Source: Kalmusia sp. IMI 367209 (Eukaryota; Ascomycota; Dothideomycetes; Pleosporales; Didymosphaeriaceae). Taken from it: a DNA stretch of 64,000 nucleotides. Position 1 is the first letter of the stretch, and each line of letters opens with the position of its first letter. Below are positions 49,460-59,807 of this stretch, piece after piece. The notes beneath the pieces are model-generated. The model did no database searches, was not told where the DNA came from, and saw only the letters and a list, made by a program, of their open reading frames with translations. A program made the translations under genes and the position numbers. The stretch is taken from contig JAPEUQ010000012.1 of the NCBI GenBank assembly GCA_027946365.1, positions 1,178,001-1,242,000 of the forward strand, written 5' to 3'.

Positions 49460-49699
49460 ATGAAATTCGAGCATACCTGGCCCTGCGATCATAGATGGTA
49501 CGTCAGTCACTCAGATAAATGTCATATCCGCGATGGAACGGGCGAGTACCTTTACTTGAAGCACTCTAGTGATGGGACAGCCCAATACAAGAAGTGCAAA
49601 AAGAAGGAGAAAAGAAAGAGGATGCAAGAAGCGGCGAGGGCGCTGCAGCTAGATGGAGAGGAGAGGTGGGAACAAGTAAAACAGAGATTTGGGACTTAG
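49460..49699 (+). CDS. small hypothetical protein
   Basis: A 79-aa open frame from ATG 49460. It begins MKFEHTWPCDHRWYVSHSDK with two Cys and two His, and continues to a Lys/Arg-rich helix (KKCKKKEKRKRMQEAARAL) that ends RFGT. The composition (aromatic and Cys early, charged coil late) is more protein-like than nearby frames, but there is no family match. Upstream in-frame sequence has no ATG, so a missing 5' exon is possible. Confidence 0.35.
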   Translation: MKFEHTWPCDHRWYVSHSDKCHIRDGTGEYLYLKHSSDGTAQYKKCKKKEKRKRMQEAARALQLDGEERWEQVKQRFGT

Positions 49700-50567
49700 C
49701 TGGCTAGTATATATGACAACTCTCTACTAATCAAGTTATCGGACTCGTCCACTGATATTAGCCCCAACTCAACGGGATTATGGCTCGGAGGAATCCGTAC
49801 ACTGCTGTATCCATATACACAGTACATTTACGCTAATCTACATGACTTGAACTAAAAAAAAACGTTCATTGTTGATGGTTAATGCTATCACGCATCGCTC
49901 TGAATCGATCGTCTCCCTTCGTCCCCTTCGTTCCGTAGCCACATCTCCAAGTCCATACTCGCCTCCTCGCACTGTTCCATCCACTCCATCCATTCGTTAC
50001 CACAAGCCATTCTCTTCAACGTCAATACTTTCAGCGCTATTGGCTTCTCTATTTGCCCGGCGTACTCCTTTCCACATTCTCAGAGCACCTCTTCTCTTCC
50101 GCGGAACTTTCGCACTCAGTACATTTGATCTTTAGTCAACATGTAGGTATTCGTTGGTGGTACGCGAGCTTGGGAAGGTACAAGTAACGGTATGCGAGTA
50201 TTTGGGGTGCCCGCAGGGTAGAACGTATCTGTGCTATTTGCACATTGTTGTTCGGCTTTTGGCTTTTGGCATGCGCTTATTAGTTTAAGGTGTAGAGAAG
50301 AACGCTAGTCGATACGGCCAAAGGCTCGCTCTTCTACATATTTAGAACGTCATAGATTCAACTAATACTTTGTCATTCATCACCTACACATCCAAGTATG
50401 ATTCACCAGATACTGCTATAATATCAAAAGCGAAGCATAAATTAGAACGGAGCAAGGTCAAGAATATGTTGAATTCTCTCGCTATTTGTTACATATTTTC
50501 TTGACGAGTCCTACGCACAGATGCGCCTGTAATATCTAGCCTACAGCGCTTCGAAAACACGCCGCAC
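49700..50567. other. intergenic, nothing recognised
   Basis: About 0.87 kb, AT-rich, downstream of both flanking genes. No supported frame. Confidence 0.5.
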
Positions 50568-52527
50568 CTAGGTAATGTAGCGGAAGGCAGGGTGTCGATA
50601 CCCAAGATCCTTGATTTGAGCCTCACTAAGGCCGTGGAGACGATGGTCACGCTTGCCCAAGTCACGCTGCCTGTTCTCCCATTTGCAATACGCGATACCC
50701 GCTAGCGATAGGAACAAGACACCGATTTGTCCGGCAAGGTTGATGGTGTGACCAGTAGGGTATTTTGGCGATTCCTTGGATACATAGGTCCTGGAGGGGT
50801 TGTTAGTCGCAACGCTTAACGAACATAGGAGTGCATCTTACCATGTAGCGAGAACACCTCCAGCAGTACCAAGTGTTACAACATAGGCACCGGATACGGC
50901 ACGTATTGCAGGACCCGCCGAGTTGTTCATAGCCCAAGATAGGAATCCGGGGCCACCAGGGAAGGCACCAAGTGTGATGAAGAACACGCCCATGTATCGA
51001 ACATTGGGATTGGTCGCCCAACGCAAGATTGCAAAGCCAGTTATACCGAGAAGCGTGAACCCTGCGAGATAAATACCGCGGCGATTGGTCTTGTCGGATA
51101 CGAATGCAACACCGATGGCGACGATGCACGCACAGACATAAGGAGGTACAGAGTATAACTGGGCTTTTGTTGCGGTCCAGCCAAGATCGTTCAGAATCGT
51201 AGGCTAGAAGAGCTGTCAGCTGTATTAAAAAGTCACCTGGTAGGCCGAGACTTACTAAAAAGAGCGAAATGCCTTGAACAGTGATATTTATCAAGAAGAA
51301 ACCAAGAGCACAAATATAATTGTTAATGTTGAGGAAGGATCTAGTGACGTGGTGGAACTGAACCCTCTCATTCTCATCGGCACCGTTCCTCATAACAAGT
51401 CTTTCTACTGCAATACGGCGCTCACGTTCGTTCAGGAACCAGCATTCGGCGGGGCTCTTTGGCATGAAGTAGGGCGCACCGAGACCGGCGATTATGGTGA
51501 TAAGGCCTTCGAAGAAGAAGATGTTGCGCCAGGTATGGATGACCATTGAGGATGTGCCCCATGGGGGAATGCGGGCAAGGCTGAGACTGATTAATATCAG
51601 GGAAAAGAGGTGAATTGAGTGATACCTACACAGTAGCGAGTAGGCCGCCAAAGGCACCAGCAAGGGAAGCTGCCGAAACGTAAATGCCAACACGTAACAG
51701 CAACTCTTCGCGCTTGTAGAAGCAGGTAATGAAGAAAGCAATACCACTTTTGTTGTGTGAATCAGTTACTAGTCGCTGAATAAGCTGTGGAGAGACTCAC
51801 GGCATTACACCGCCCTCAAAGATTCCGAGGAACGCGCGGGCAGTCAGCAGTGTTTCAAAGCTGTGTACGAACGCCGAGCACATGGAAACGAGACCGAAAC
51901 CGCACACTAGGAGCGGAAGATAGTATTTCGGTCCAATAATCTTCAGCAGAATATTACTAGGCACCTCTACGAAGATGTAGATGATGTAGAATATAGATGT
52001 GACCCAATTGAATCGGACACCGACCAAGTTGAGGTCTTTCGCCATTCCTTGGATACGCGCGTTTCCGACGTTCGCTCTACCTTCTGTTAGCAAATGACGT
52101 CTATCTCTTGCGACAGAAAATGACGGGAAGAACGGCACGTTAGATTGACTGTGCTCGTAGAAGGACCTATAACCATCGCTTTTCGTGTCTTGTAAAACTA
52201 CAACGTCGGGTTGAATCTTTTCATTTCGCTTTGGCAGCAATACTTACCGGTCTAGGAAGCACAGCAGGTACAAAAAGGTAGTCAACGGTACGATGACCTT
52301 ATCCAGCTTCCAGCGGACAGCTTTTTCCTCTTCTTCGGTCCAGGTAAATCCCTCAACGGAATCACTTGCATTGCTATCTGCGACTTGTTCATTGTCTGCC
52401 TATATGTAAGCGTACGTACTTTGTCCACAAAACAATACTTACAGAGTGTCTTCTCCGGTTTTTCGCTGTCTGGTAGTACCTTTGCGTCGCTTCTATAAAA
52501 ATCGAGAACAGGCTCCACCGTCGTCAT
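50568..52527 (-). CDS. MFS anion:cation symporter, Dal5/allantoate permease type
   Basis: Seven exons (52527-52443, 52395-52248, 52076-51801, 51746-51630, 51586-51256, 51203-50842, 50790-50568) give 513 aa, closing in frame. The start of exon 5 may be 51580 instead. The N-terminus is acidic (TWTEEEEKAVRWKLDKVIVP), followed by TM1 ending LCFLDR, then NVGNARIQGMAKDL. The family block FTRARAFLGIFEGGVMPGI (here LLTARAFLGIFEGG) and FITCFYKREELLLR follow, then WRNIFFFEGLITII. The C-half has VSDKTNRRGIYLAGF and FPGGPGFLSWAMNNSAG. About 12 membrane spans. Such carriers import carboxylates, allantoate, nicotinate or similar anions with protons at the plasma membrane; the substrate is not readable. Confidence 0.9.
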
Positions 52528-53938
52528 CTTGGATGTACAACAAGGACCGCTATGTAAGTCCAGCGAGAAAATTTTCCTCAGATGTGTCTGTGCGCGCGAA
52601 GGTCGCGGGCTCAGTAGATGTGGGGAGAAGATCCGGGGAGGTTTCTCCACATATACGCTGATGGCGTACCGTACCTTCAGTTCGGATGGCTGTGCGGGAG
52701 CTCCAGTCAACAAAGTCGGCAGTTGTACAGAGGTCAGCCACAGCTATTGCAGACAATCTCGTCTCGGACCCGTAGCTGCTTTTAACCTTCCTCCTTCCGC
52801 CCTGACATGGCCCATGTAGTCCACTTGATTTACAATGGGGCGTATCGATGCATATCACTTTTTACCGAAACCACACACCGAACGAAGGCCATGTGCACCG
52901 GCGTATTCAAGATGCCTGCTTGATGCGGGGTCTAGACTTGGCTGACCAGGGTGGAGCGGAGGCTTATAAGTTTGCGTAAACGCCAGCTGCTTGGCGGAGC
53001 GGAACGAGGCAGTCTCCGCGAATAGCCCCCCTGCCAATGCCACGGCAGATGGTTCTGGTGTCTATGACCCAGAAAAACGACTCGAACCCTGGCTGGAAAA
53101 ATTGACGCAAGCTCAACTCTTTCATTGTTGGAAAAAGCAAGTGAGATCAGATGTTGAATGTCGAATCGGTTGTAAGGCGGGCGTTATCTGACCTTTAACC
53201 AGAGGATCTGAGCAATCAGTCCAGAGGCCCAAGCTGCGGATAATATCGCTTGCCGCTTATGTGCATGCTGTTGTCTAACCGGCTCGTGATGGCAGTGTGC
53301 GAGGTAAAGCTGTCATAAGCTGTCAGACAACGAACCACCACCATTTTCTCGTGGGTGTCGATGAGATTGTAGTTCGTGTTATGAACATGGAGCACCGCAA
53401 TCGCTTGAGACCCGGATGGTCTAGATTCATTGTCTCGCCATCGGTCGTTTCGAGTGTAGACACAAGCATGAGGCCTTTTTCGTGGAGCCAGCCAGCTGCT
53501 CTGTTGTACACGTCAAAAGCATTGGTGAGATTGCCAACAGACTGACGAACAGTAGATGTAGATATGAGTGCAGGGTCCAGAGGTCCAGATAACATTGTGG
53601 GGCAGCAGCCACCCCTCCCGCATCGCCCTGGAGGCAAGCGCGGCTTGAAATTGCGGGTGGTCAGCGTTCCGTCCTGTCCGCAACCATCCGAATACTTCGC
53701 GATCTCAGGTCCTTTCTGCTAGGTCTCGTACACGGTACGCCTTGAAAATCTTGAAAGCAACACACTTCCGCCCACGGTCCTTCGGTAGCAGGCAATGTGC
53801 CTACACAGGATTCCTGACTATAACGGCCAAATTTCTGACCCAGCAAACAGCCCGAGAGCAGCCTACATAGGAGGCATCGACATCAATCCAGGAGCAGCTA
53901 TATTCTGTGAGGGCGAGGACGTAGGCCTCATTCAAGTA
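52528..53938. other. intergenic, nothing firmly recognised
   Basis: About 1.4 kb. A 104-codon minus-strand frame (53323-53637, with NAFDVYNRAAGWLHEKGLML) is protein-like but isolated. It may be a relic; no family could be assigned. Confidence 0.4.
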
Positions 53939-54725
53939 CTAGGGACGTCGGTATAGCAAGCTTCGCTGCTTCGCTGCTTCGCTCGAGATGCTGCTCACCT
54001 GGGCAGGTGATAACCTCACAGCGCATGGATTCGCACTTGCACTTGGGAACTTCTTCAAGTCGTCAGCGCATATATTTTCAACATCCGCATCGAACTTTGC
54101 CAACGATCCAAATTGCGCGCAACCTTCGGTTACACTGGGCAGCGTGCTCATGTTTGCCATCGGGCGTCTCGACTCAAGTACTGTCCCATCGGACGTGGAA
54201 AAAGAGCTTGCCGATCACGTCTACACGGTCGCACTGATCTTCCAACGTATCCCACCAAATGTAGCATTGCAGCGCGTAAACTGTGACGTCGTAATTTTCC
54301 GGTTCAAGTTTTCACTTGGAGGTATTGGTACTGTTGACGAATATAAAAGGAGATCTATCTGAGGTGGTAAATTCGTCGACGTTTTCTTTCTGGAGTTGCT
54401 CTGCACGAATACTCATCTGACGACAAGCCGGCTGGGTTGGGCCTCTCTGGTGTGCCGCTCGGCATAATAGATCATAGGAACTTAATGGGCTGAGATTGAC
54501 TGCATTGTTGAAATTCTGGAAGGCAAGCATGGTGGGTAAAACGTCTCGGTCGATAAAATTGTAGGTCGTGTTCGAGCGAGGAAATACGACTTCAAGCTTG
54601 AATGTTGTAAGGGGAAATGATGACGACGACGTCCATGTTAGTGTTATTGTCGCCCAGCCCGAATACGCAATCGTTAGCCAGCCGATTGCTAGCGCCGTTA
54701 TTACAAATGTCGAAGAAGAAATCAT
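53939..54725 (-). pseudogene. DUF7136-type secreted protein gene, disrupted
   Basis: Minus strand. ATG 54725 gives a signal-like start (MISSSTFVITALAIGWLTIA). Next comes a stretch typical of the fungal DUF7136 family: FKLEVVFPRSNTTYNF, DVLPTMLAFQNFNNAV. The same frame continues with FIFVNSTNTSK, then TGA (54312-54314), then coherent sequence KLEPENYDVTVYAL and LFFHVRWDST, then a second TGA. After a frame change the C-terminal part MANMSTLPSVTEGC and NPCAVRLSPAQVSSIS is in another frame. No intron removes these breaks without deleting conserved sequence. Intact relatives are secreted, function unknown. Short GCTTCGCT repeats lie at the very end (about 53968-53987). Confidence 0.6.
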
Positions 54726-55130
54726 AAACGTAGAGCTCGTGCTTTCGCTATCAAAACATTTCCTAACCATTTCAAGGCCCTTTGATAGTTTTGAAGGATA
54801 CTGGATTGCGCTTCGTAAAATTAATCTATCCAAGAGATGGACTAAGGTCCGTTCAATCTAGAAGCCAAGTGAGTGATTTCATGCCGTTACTCCCGAAACT
54901 CAGTCGTCAAAGAGATCGGTTCCAACATTTAAACTATCATAGTGTGTATTTCTCAAGTGGTGATTACAAAAAGGTGTCTATTGCTCCCCCTGGTGTTAGT
55001 GACCATTATCGTTGACTAATCATCTACACCATGTTGTGATATAGTCCAAGTGAGAGGGTATCCCTTCTTGTACATGAACGTCGTGCATGCGTCCTATTGA
55101 CATATAGCCGTAATATTGCTTATATTGCAT
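54726..55130. other. intergenic, nothing recognised
   Basis: About 0.4 kb between two minus-strand loci. The plus-strand frame 54568-54861 is antisense to the DUF7136 relic and has no domain. Confidence 0.5.
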
Positions 55131-56303
55131 TCAAGCTTTCTTGTGCCTCAACTCGTCGCGATCTTCATCTTGTCCAGGCCAAAGCATGGTCTTCGACTGG
55201 ATCGCTCTAATTTGCATGCCCAAATTAAAGAGCCAAACTACCACCAACAAGACTGTCATGATGCTACCAACCCATCGAATGCCCTCACTGTCGAGTTGAT
55301 TCCCAATATCAATCGTAGCGATCGTGAATCCAGTATTTGGGAACACAAAAGCCCAACAGATCAGGCTCCACGATAAGTCATTTATCCCATCAATACAGGC
55401 TACTGCCGATATTCCAAAAAAGAAGAAGGCAAAGAGCCATAGAGAGATGGAGAGGACTAGGGTCAGCGGCTGTAGAACGTCCATGGCTAATGGGTGCCGA
55501 GCAAAGTATGCGTGGCCCTGTGGAATATCATTTGCCATGCCCATCAAGGCTAAAGCCGTAAATGATGGTGGGCCAACTGCCATAAACATTCCAGGTCGTA
55601 ATTTTGGAGCCGGCAATCCGTCAGCCATTAGTCGGCCCAAGTACAATGCCATCATAACCAACGAGATGAGGAATCCGAGCCCTTGGAAGGAAAGACCAGC
55701 AACAATGATCGTTAGCCTCTGCTCAGGAGCTTGGCTGGAGCTAATGCTGCTCGCAATACTTCCCGAAAGCATGGCCGGAAATATAGGAAGAATCCAGGAT
55801 GGCGTCATGGAATGGATTGACATGTGCTTCCCAGCAGAGAAAAGGATGTGATAATGGCCGATAGCGATCATCAACGTGCAAGCCGTGTACACCCAGAAAA
55901 GCACTCGTAGGGTAGTAATGAGCCATGGTCCGCATGACGGCACACCGAATGCCTGGATATTTAGGAGCAGGACAGCGAATGACAACCACATACACGGAAA
56001 GAAAAGACTTTCGGTCGGGTGTGTAAGAGATGACTTCAATGCCCCGGGGTTCAGAACGAATCGCATGATTATCATCGTCAAGTTAAAAACGAGAAGAACG
56101 ACGAAGAACATGAAGACTATTTTGCCGATGGTCGTGAGGCCCGTGAAATGGTGCGGTTGCGCGCTGAGCAGGTTCGATATTCCCCCCGTCGACATTGTTA
56201 GAGTAAACCATGCCCAAGTAAAATGAGAAAACCGCTCGCGAAGTGAGACATGCTTGGTGTAACTTTGCCCTCCCTCATCTCCCGCCTCTTTCTTTACTGT
56301 CAT
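55131..56303 (-). CDS. C4-dicarboxylate/malate transporter, Mae1-type (TDT family)
   Basis: A single exon encodes 390 aa with about ten membrane spans. It begins with a hydrophilic Lys/Glu stretch, then LRERFSHFTWAWFTLTMSTG with GISNLL, the typical TDT/SLAC1 opening. HPTESLFFPCMWLSFAVL follows TM2, GHYHILFSAG the middle, and LRPGMFMAVGPPSFTALAL the conserved loop. The C-terminus is charged (GQDEDRDELRHKKA). Mae1 proteins move malate and other C4 acids across the plasma membrane; relatives include sulfite and tellurite exporters, so the substrate is inferred. The intact frame contrasts with the decayed neighbours on both sides. Confidence 0.92.
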   Translation of the reverse strand: MTVKKEAGDEGGQSYTKHVSLRERFSHFTWAWFTLTMSTGGISNLLSAQPHHFTGLTTIGKIVFMFFVVLLVFNLTMIIMRFVLNPGALKSSLTHPTESLFFPCMWLSFAVLLLNIQAFGVPSCGPWLITTLRVLFWVYTACTLMIAIGHYHILFSAGKHMSIHSMTPSWILPIFPAMLSGSIASSISSSQAPEQRLTIIVAGLSFQGLGFLISLVMMALYLGRLMADGLPAPKLRPGMFMAVGPPSFTALALMGMANDIPQGHAYFARHPLAMDVLQPLTLVLSISLWLFAFFFFGISAVACIDGINDLSWSLICWAFVFPNTGFTIATIDIGNQLDSEGIRWVGSIMTVLLVVVWLFNLGMQIRAIQSKTMLWPGQDEDRDELRHKKA

Positions 56304-58702
56304 ATCGACCGCGTCGCGACACGGAACGTAAACTTTGTCTATTCAAAAACGAAAAGCAAGAATATAGGAGGTTATAGGAGGTTTTAGAACCTTTGTCATG
56401 CAGTAGATATCGGGCGATATCGCCAGAGATTGTGGTTTGGGATGACATCTCATCACAGTACTAACCGCTTATAGCTAGCGCGTGCATCAGTTTCCGAAGC
56501 TTAGCATGTTTTCGATGCTGCCAATGAACATTGAGATAAAAGCGTACAAGACCCATTCTGAGGAAGTCATTGAAAGGTACTCGTTGCCTCGAAAAAGAAT
56601 CTGCCCTATTCTTCTTTCATATTACTTCTGGATAGCACTACAACATTTCCGAGCCATTTTGAGCTCAACGGCTCGGTCTGCAAAAGCTAGGAAGCAAGAT
56701 CGAGCTTTTAGCCGCTAGTGTATTTTCTCAAATCGCTCATCGCATCATGAAGGCGCCTGCGTATCTGCATAAGCTTAAGTGGACGTCCAGTCTAGTCGTC
56801 CATATCATCGTACAAAGCTAGACCCAATTGACACCAGACGGCCGCTACTAAGGCACCGAGTGTTGGGGATTATACTTGATGTGCGTATTAGGTCTAACAA
56901 CAGCGGAGATGCTACGTAGTATGACGATACAAAATCTATATGACTGGAGATGTCCTAGCCTTTTCACGCGAGCACCTGCGTTTGTTGCGTTCCTTTTTTT
57001 GCGTTGGGCGGTAGAGCGAAAACCATGTTTTTCCTCTTTAGCACACGACTGGGAATCGAGCGATGCGTCTACACACTCAATCAATACTAGTATTTGGAGG
57101 AGCATAACGTCGAAAGAGCTACGAAGCAATTGGTATCTATGTTTTTGACACCTGAATTTTTGATTATCCTCGACAATTCGCCTTATCAAATGAGCATAGG
57201 CAAGGTATACGCACGAGACTATTGTGCCCGGGTCGCGAACTTGCTGACACACAGGAACGATGCGTGCACACGTTCCGATCCCGGCTGACTGCACGAGCTG
57301 GCTGCCAATGCATTGATGCGAGGGGTGTGATGCTAGAGAGCGTCTCTTCCTACAATCGAATTCAATTTCCCTTGGCACCTTTGTATTGATCACGTCGCGC
57401 AAGCATAGGGACTACGTTGTGATACTCTGCGATGAAGACATACCGCCATGCTTAACGCCTGGTCAAGCCGTCGCCTTGCGCAGTTACGGCCCTTGTACAG
57501 TCTGAAATAAGGTTATCATTCTTCAGGATTGAGAGGAGTGTTATCGCGCCGAACGGTGAGGACCGACGCGGTGGATGTGTCTAGACGACGTTAGTGACCG
57601 TTTATCATGCCAGCTTTGTACATTTTCAGCTTCATGCATCAGGGGTAGTCATTCTTCTAGTTTACTTTAACTATTTGCATGAACTCGTATGCAACGCTTC
57701 GCTTTGTTTGAGCATCATGGGTGCAGGGTTTGAATGTCATGTCGTACGATTTTCTTTTGCTTGTTTCGTATCTTGTTGGATTAGAGAAGGAGCAGCAGCG
57801 GCGGTTCAGTGCCCGTGTTCAGCACGACCCACTGCTTGCAATTTCCAGCTTTCAACGCCACTTCCTACCTTCGCGCATATGGTATGAGTCTCTATACACC
57901 GATACAAGAGATTTTCTTCATACGGGAAATTAAGATTCGAGCTTGAGCATCATTGACAATATATCTGATCGTTTTTACGCTTTTGTAGAGGATAGTCACT
58001 CTGTTGACACGCCCCTCACCATCACGAAGTGTTTAGAACCGCTCGACCCAGTACCCACAATTCCAGCAGCTGGGGGCTATTAGGTAGAGGAAGTTGGAGC
58101 ACTCGTTTCAGCTCCGCATTGAAAACCGAACCGCCCCTAGAGTATCGAGCATTGCATCCTCATCATAGTGACGTGGGGGTGTCAGAGCAGATCCTATTCG
58201 ATGCTGTACAGAGAGCAGTTGTTACTTTTTCCAGACACCATAGTGCGCCGAACGTGCTTCTACTAGGATATTCGCCAGATTCTAGCAAAGGAAAATCATC
58301 CAATCACCAGGGTTTGGTGTAACCAAAACCATCCTCAAACATCTGATTGCGATGCTTGTATAGATTCATTCGTTGTTTCCGACAAGTTTGATACCTCCAA
58401 AGTCATGTGTACGAGCCTGATCAAATATCCCGCAGCATCCTGGTCCGCAGGATCACCAGGGTCCTCGAGGAAATCACAGTGAGCGGTACAAACTCCCGTC
58501 AGGGATACTTGTTTGCGTATCTTGCAGCGCGGGCCTTCTTTCGATCCAGTCACCACTTTCGCGGACAATTATTTTTTCAGAGAAAACCTCGTCTCTTGGT
58601 TACTGTATCATGCTGCAAATTGAATCGAGCACTTCGACTACACCCTATTTTCTTGATGACAATTCTTGCGACAAACGGCATTAGAGGAAGACTTTATACC
58701 AT
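56304..58702. other. gene-poor stretch with degenerate coding-like text
   Basis: About 2.4 kb without an intact gene. Protein-like pieces occur on the plus strand in changing frames, for example around 57721-57933 (LEKEQQRRFSARVQHDPLL) and about 57970-58080 (RFYAFVEDSHSVDTPLTITK), separated by stops. This pattern suggests an old, mutated gene, but no family was recognised. The minus-strand frame 56848-57402 shows no domain. Confidence 0.4.
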
Positions 58703-59464
58703 ATGAATCTGGACGACAATTGCCAACCAACAATTGTCGGTTCTGTTACTGCTACATCACTACTTCTCATCTTGCTGTTTGGTGCTCGTCTATTTTGTAG
58801 ACGAATGATAAGGATGAAGCTGCAAATTGACGACTGGCTGATGTTACCAGCAGTCGTGTTTGCGACATTGGACTCGTTGGTGGCTATCGATTTCAGTATC
58901 TAGTCTCCAATCTGGATACGCGATGTTATTCATCCCTTGCTGACTCTGCTCAGTGGTACCGAACAATCTTGGAGAACATATTCTCGTTGTTCCACCGAAA
59001 AATCGAAGGCAGAGGCTGTTAAACCTTCGAATTGGTATCTTCATCTTTCAACAGTCATGGTCACTTGGTATTATTTTCGTTAAAGCATCGATTCTGGCGT
59101 TCTACTGGCGCCTATTCTCTCAAAAAACAGTTGTGAGATACCAGATCGTACTCCGGAGTTCTATTATTGCTTGCTGGTTTCTCGAATACGTAAGAAATAT
59201 CTAAGGCTTGATGCTGCAATCCTAGAGAACTGATCTGTGCAGTTCGTTATAAAACTGGCATACTGTAAGCCTATACATGGGCTGTGGGATGACCGAGTCG
59301 AGATTAAATGTGCCGTGGACGTAGGCCAAGTCATCTTCGTCAACGACATAATCAACACAATCACCGATGCAGCGCTCATAACATTACCAGCGATCTGGTC
59401 GCTCAAACTTGAGTGGAAGCAGAAGACGGCTTTGACCGGTATTTTCCTCGTCGGCTTCTTGTAG
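58703..59464 (+). pseudogene. fungal rhodopsin-domain membrane protein, truncated
   Basis: Three exons join cleanly (58703-58895, 58954-59189, 59243-59464; 58- and 53-nt introns, first with TGCTGACTC branch) into 216 aa. The frame has LLILLFGARLFCRRM, LQIDDWLMLPA, then LGEHILVVPPK, FVKASILAFYWRLF, AYCKPIHGLWD and NTITDAALITLPAIWSLKLE. This is the usual order of the seven-helix fungal rhodopsin-like domain (SAT20 type). It stops at a TAG right after GIFLVGF, before the last helix and C-tail. A possible continuation (VSLFKMVIDSE near 59526-59556) also stops at once. Intact relatives are about 350 aa or longer. Called truncated; whether it is expressed is unknown. Confidence 0.65.
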
Positions 59465-59807
59465 AGGGATAACGCGTACGGATACTTAACCATCTACCCT
59501 TGTATAAGAATACTAATTAGTCGTCAGCTTGTTCAAAATGGTCATTGATTCGGAGTAAACTGATGCTGTGACTAGTTCGCGCTGACATATCATTACGTAT
59601 AAAAGCGATCATCGCATCGCGTGTATTATAGGTGCTGTCACGCGGATGTTAAAGGGTCTGTAGGTGCGGGGGACGCATTGCACATGATGACGTCCCTGTG
59701 CGCACAAACAACACTTTGGTTATGAAAGCTATTCATCCGCACTCATTCTCCCAGACGTGTTGCACTAACCGTCTTTTGAGTGATTAACTTTGAGTTCATC
59801 GACGACA
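59465..59807. other. intergenic, promoter of the AAAP permease
   Basis: About 340 bp between the truncated rhodopsin-domain gene and the permease. It contains the possible degenerate last exon of the former (about 59526-59556). No TATA box identified. Confidence 0.45.

Noticed and set aside
53323..53637. Possible methyltransferase fragment on the minus strand
   Set aside because: Only a vague resemblance around GLMLVSTLE; no SAM-binding motif and no flanking continuation.
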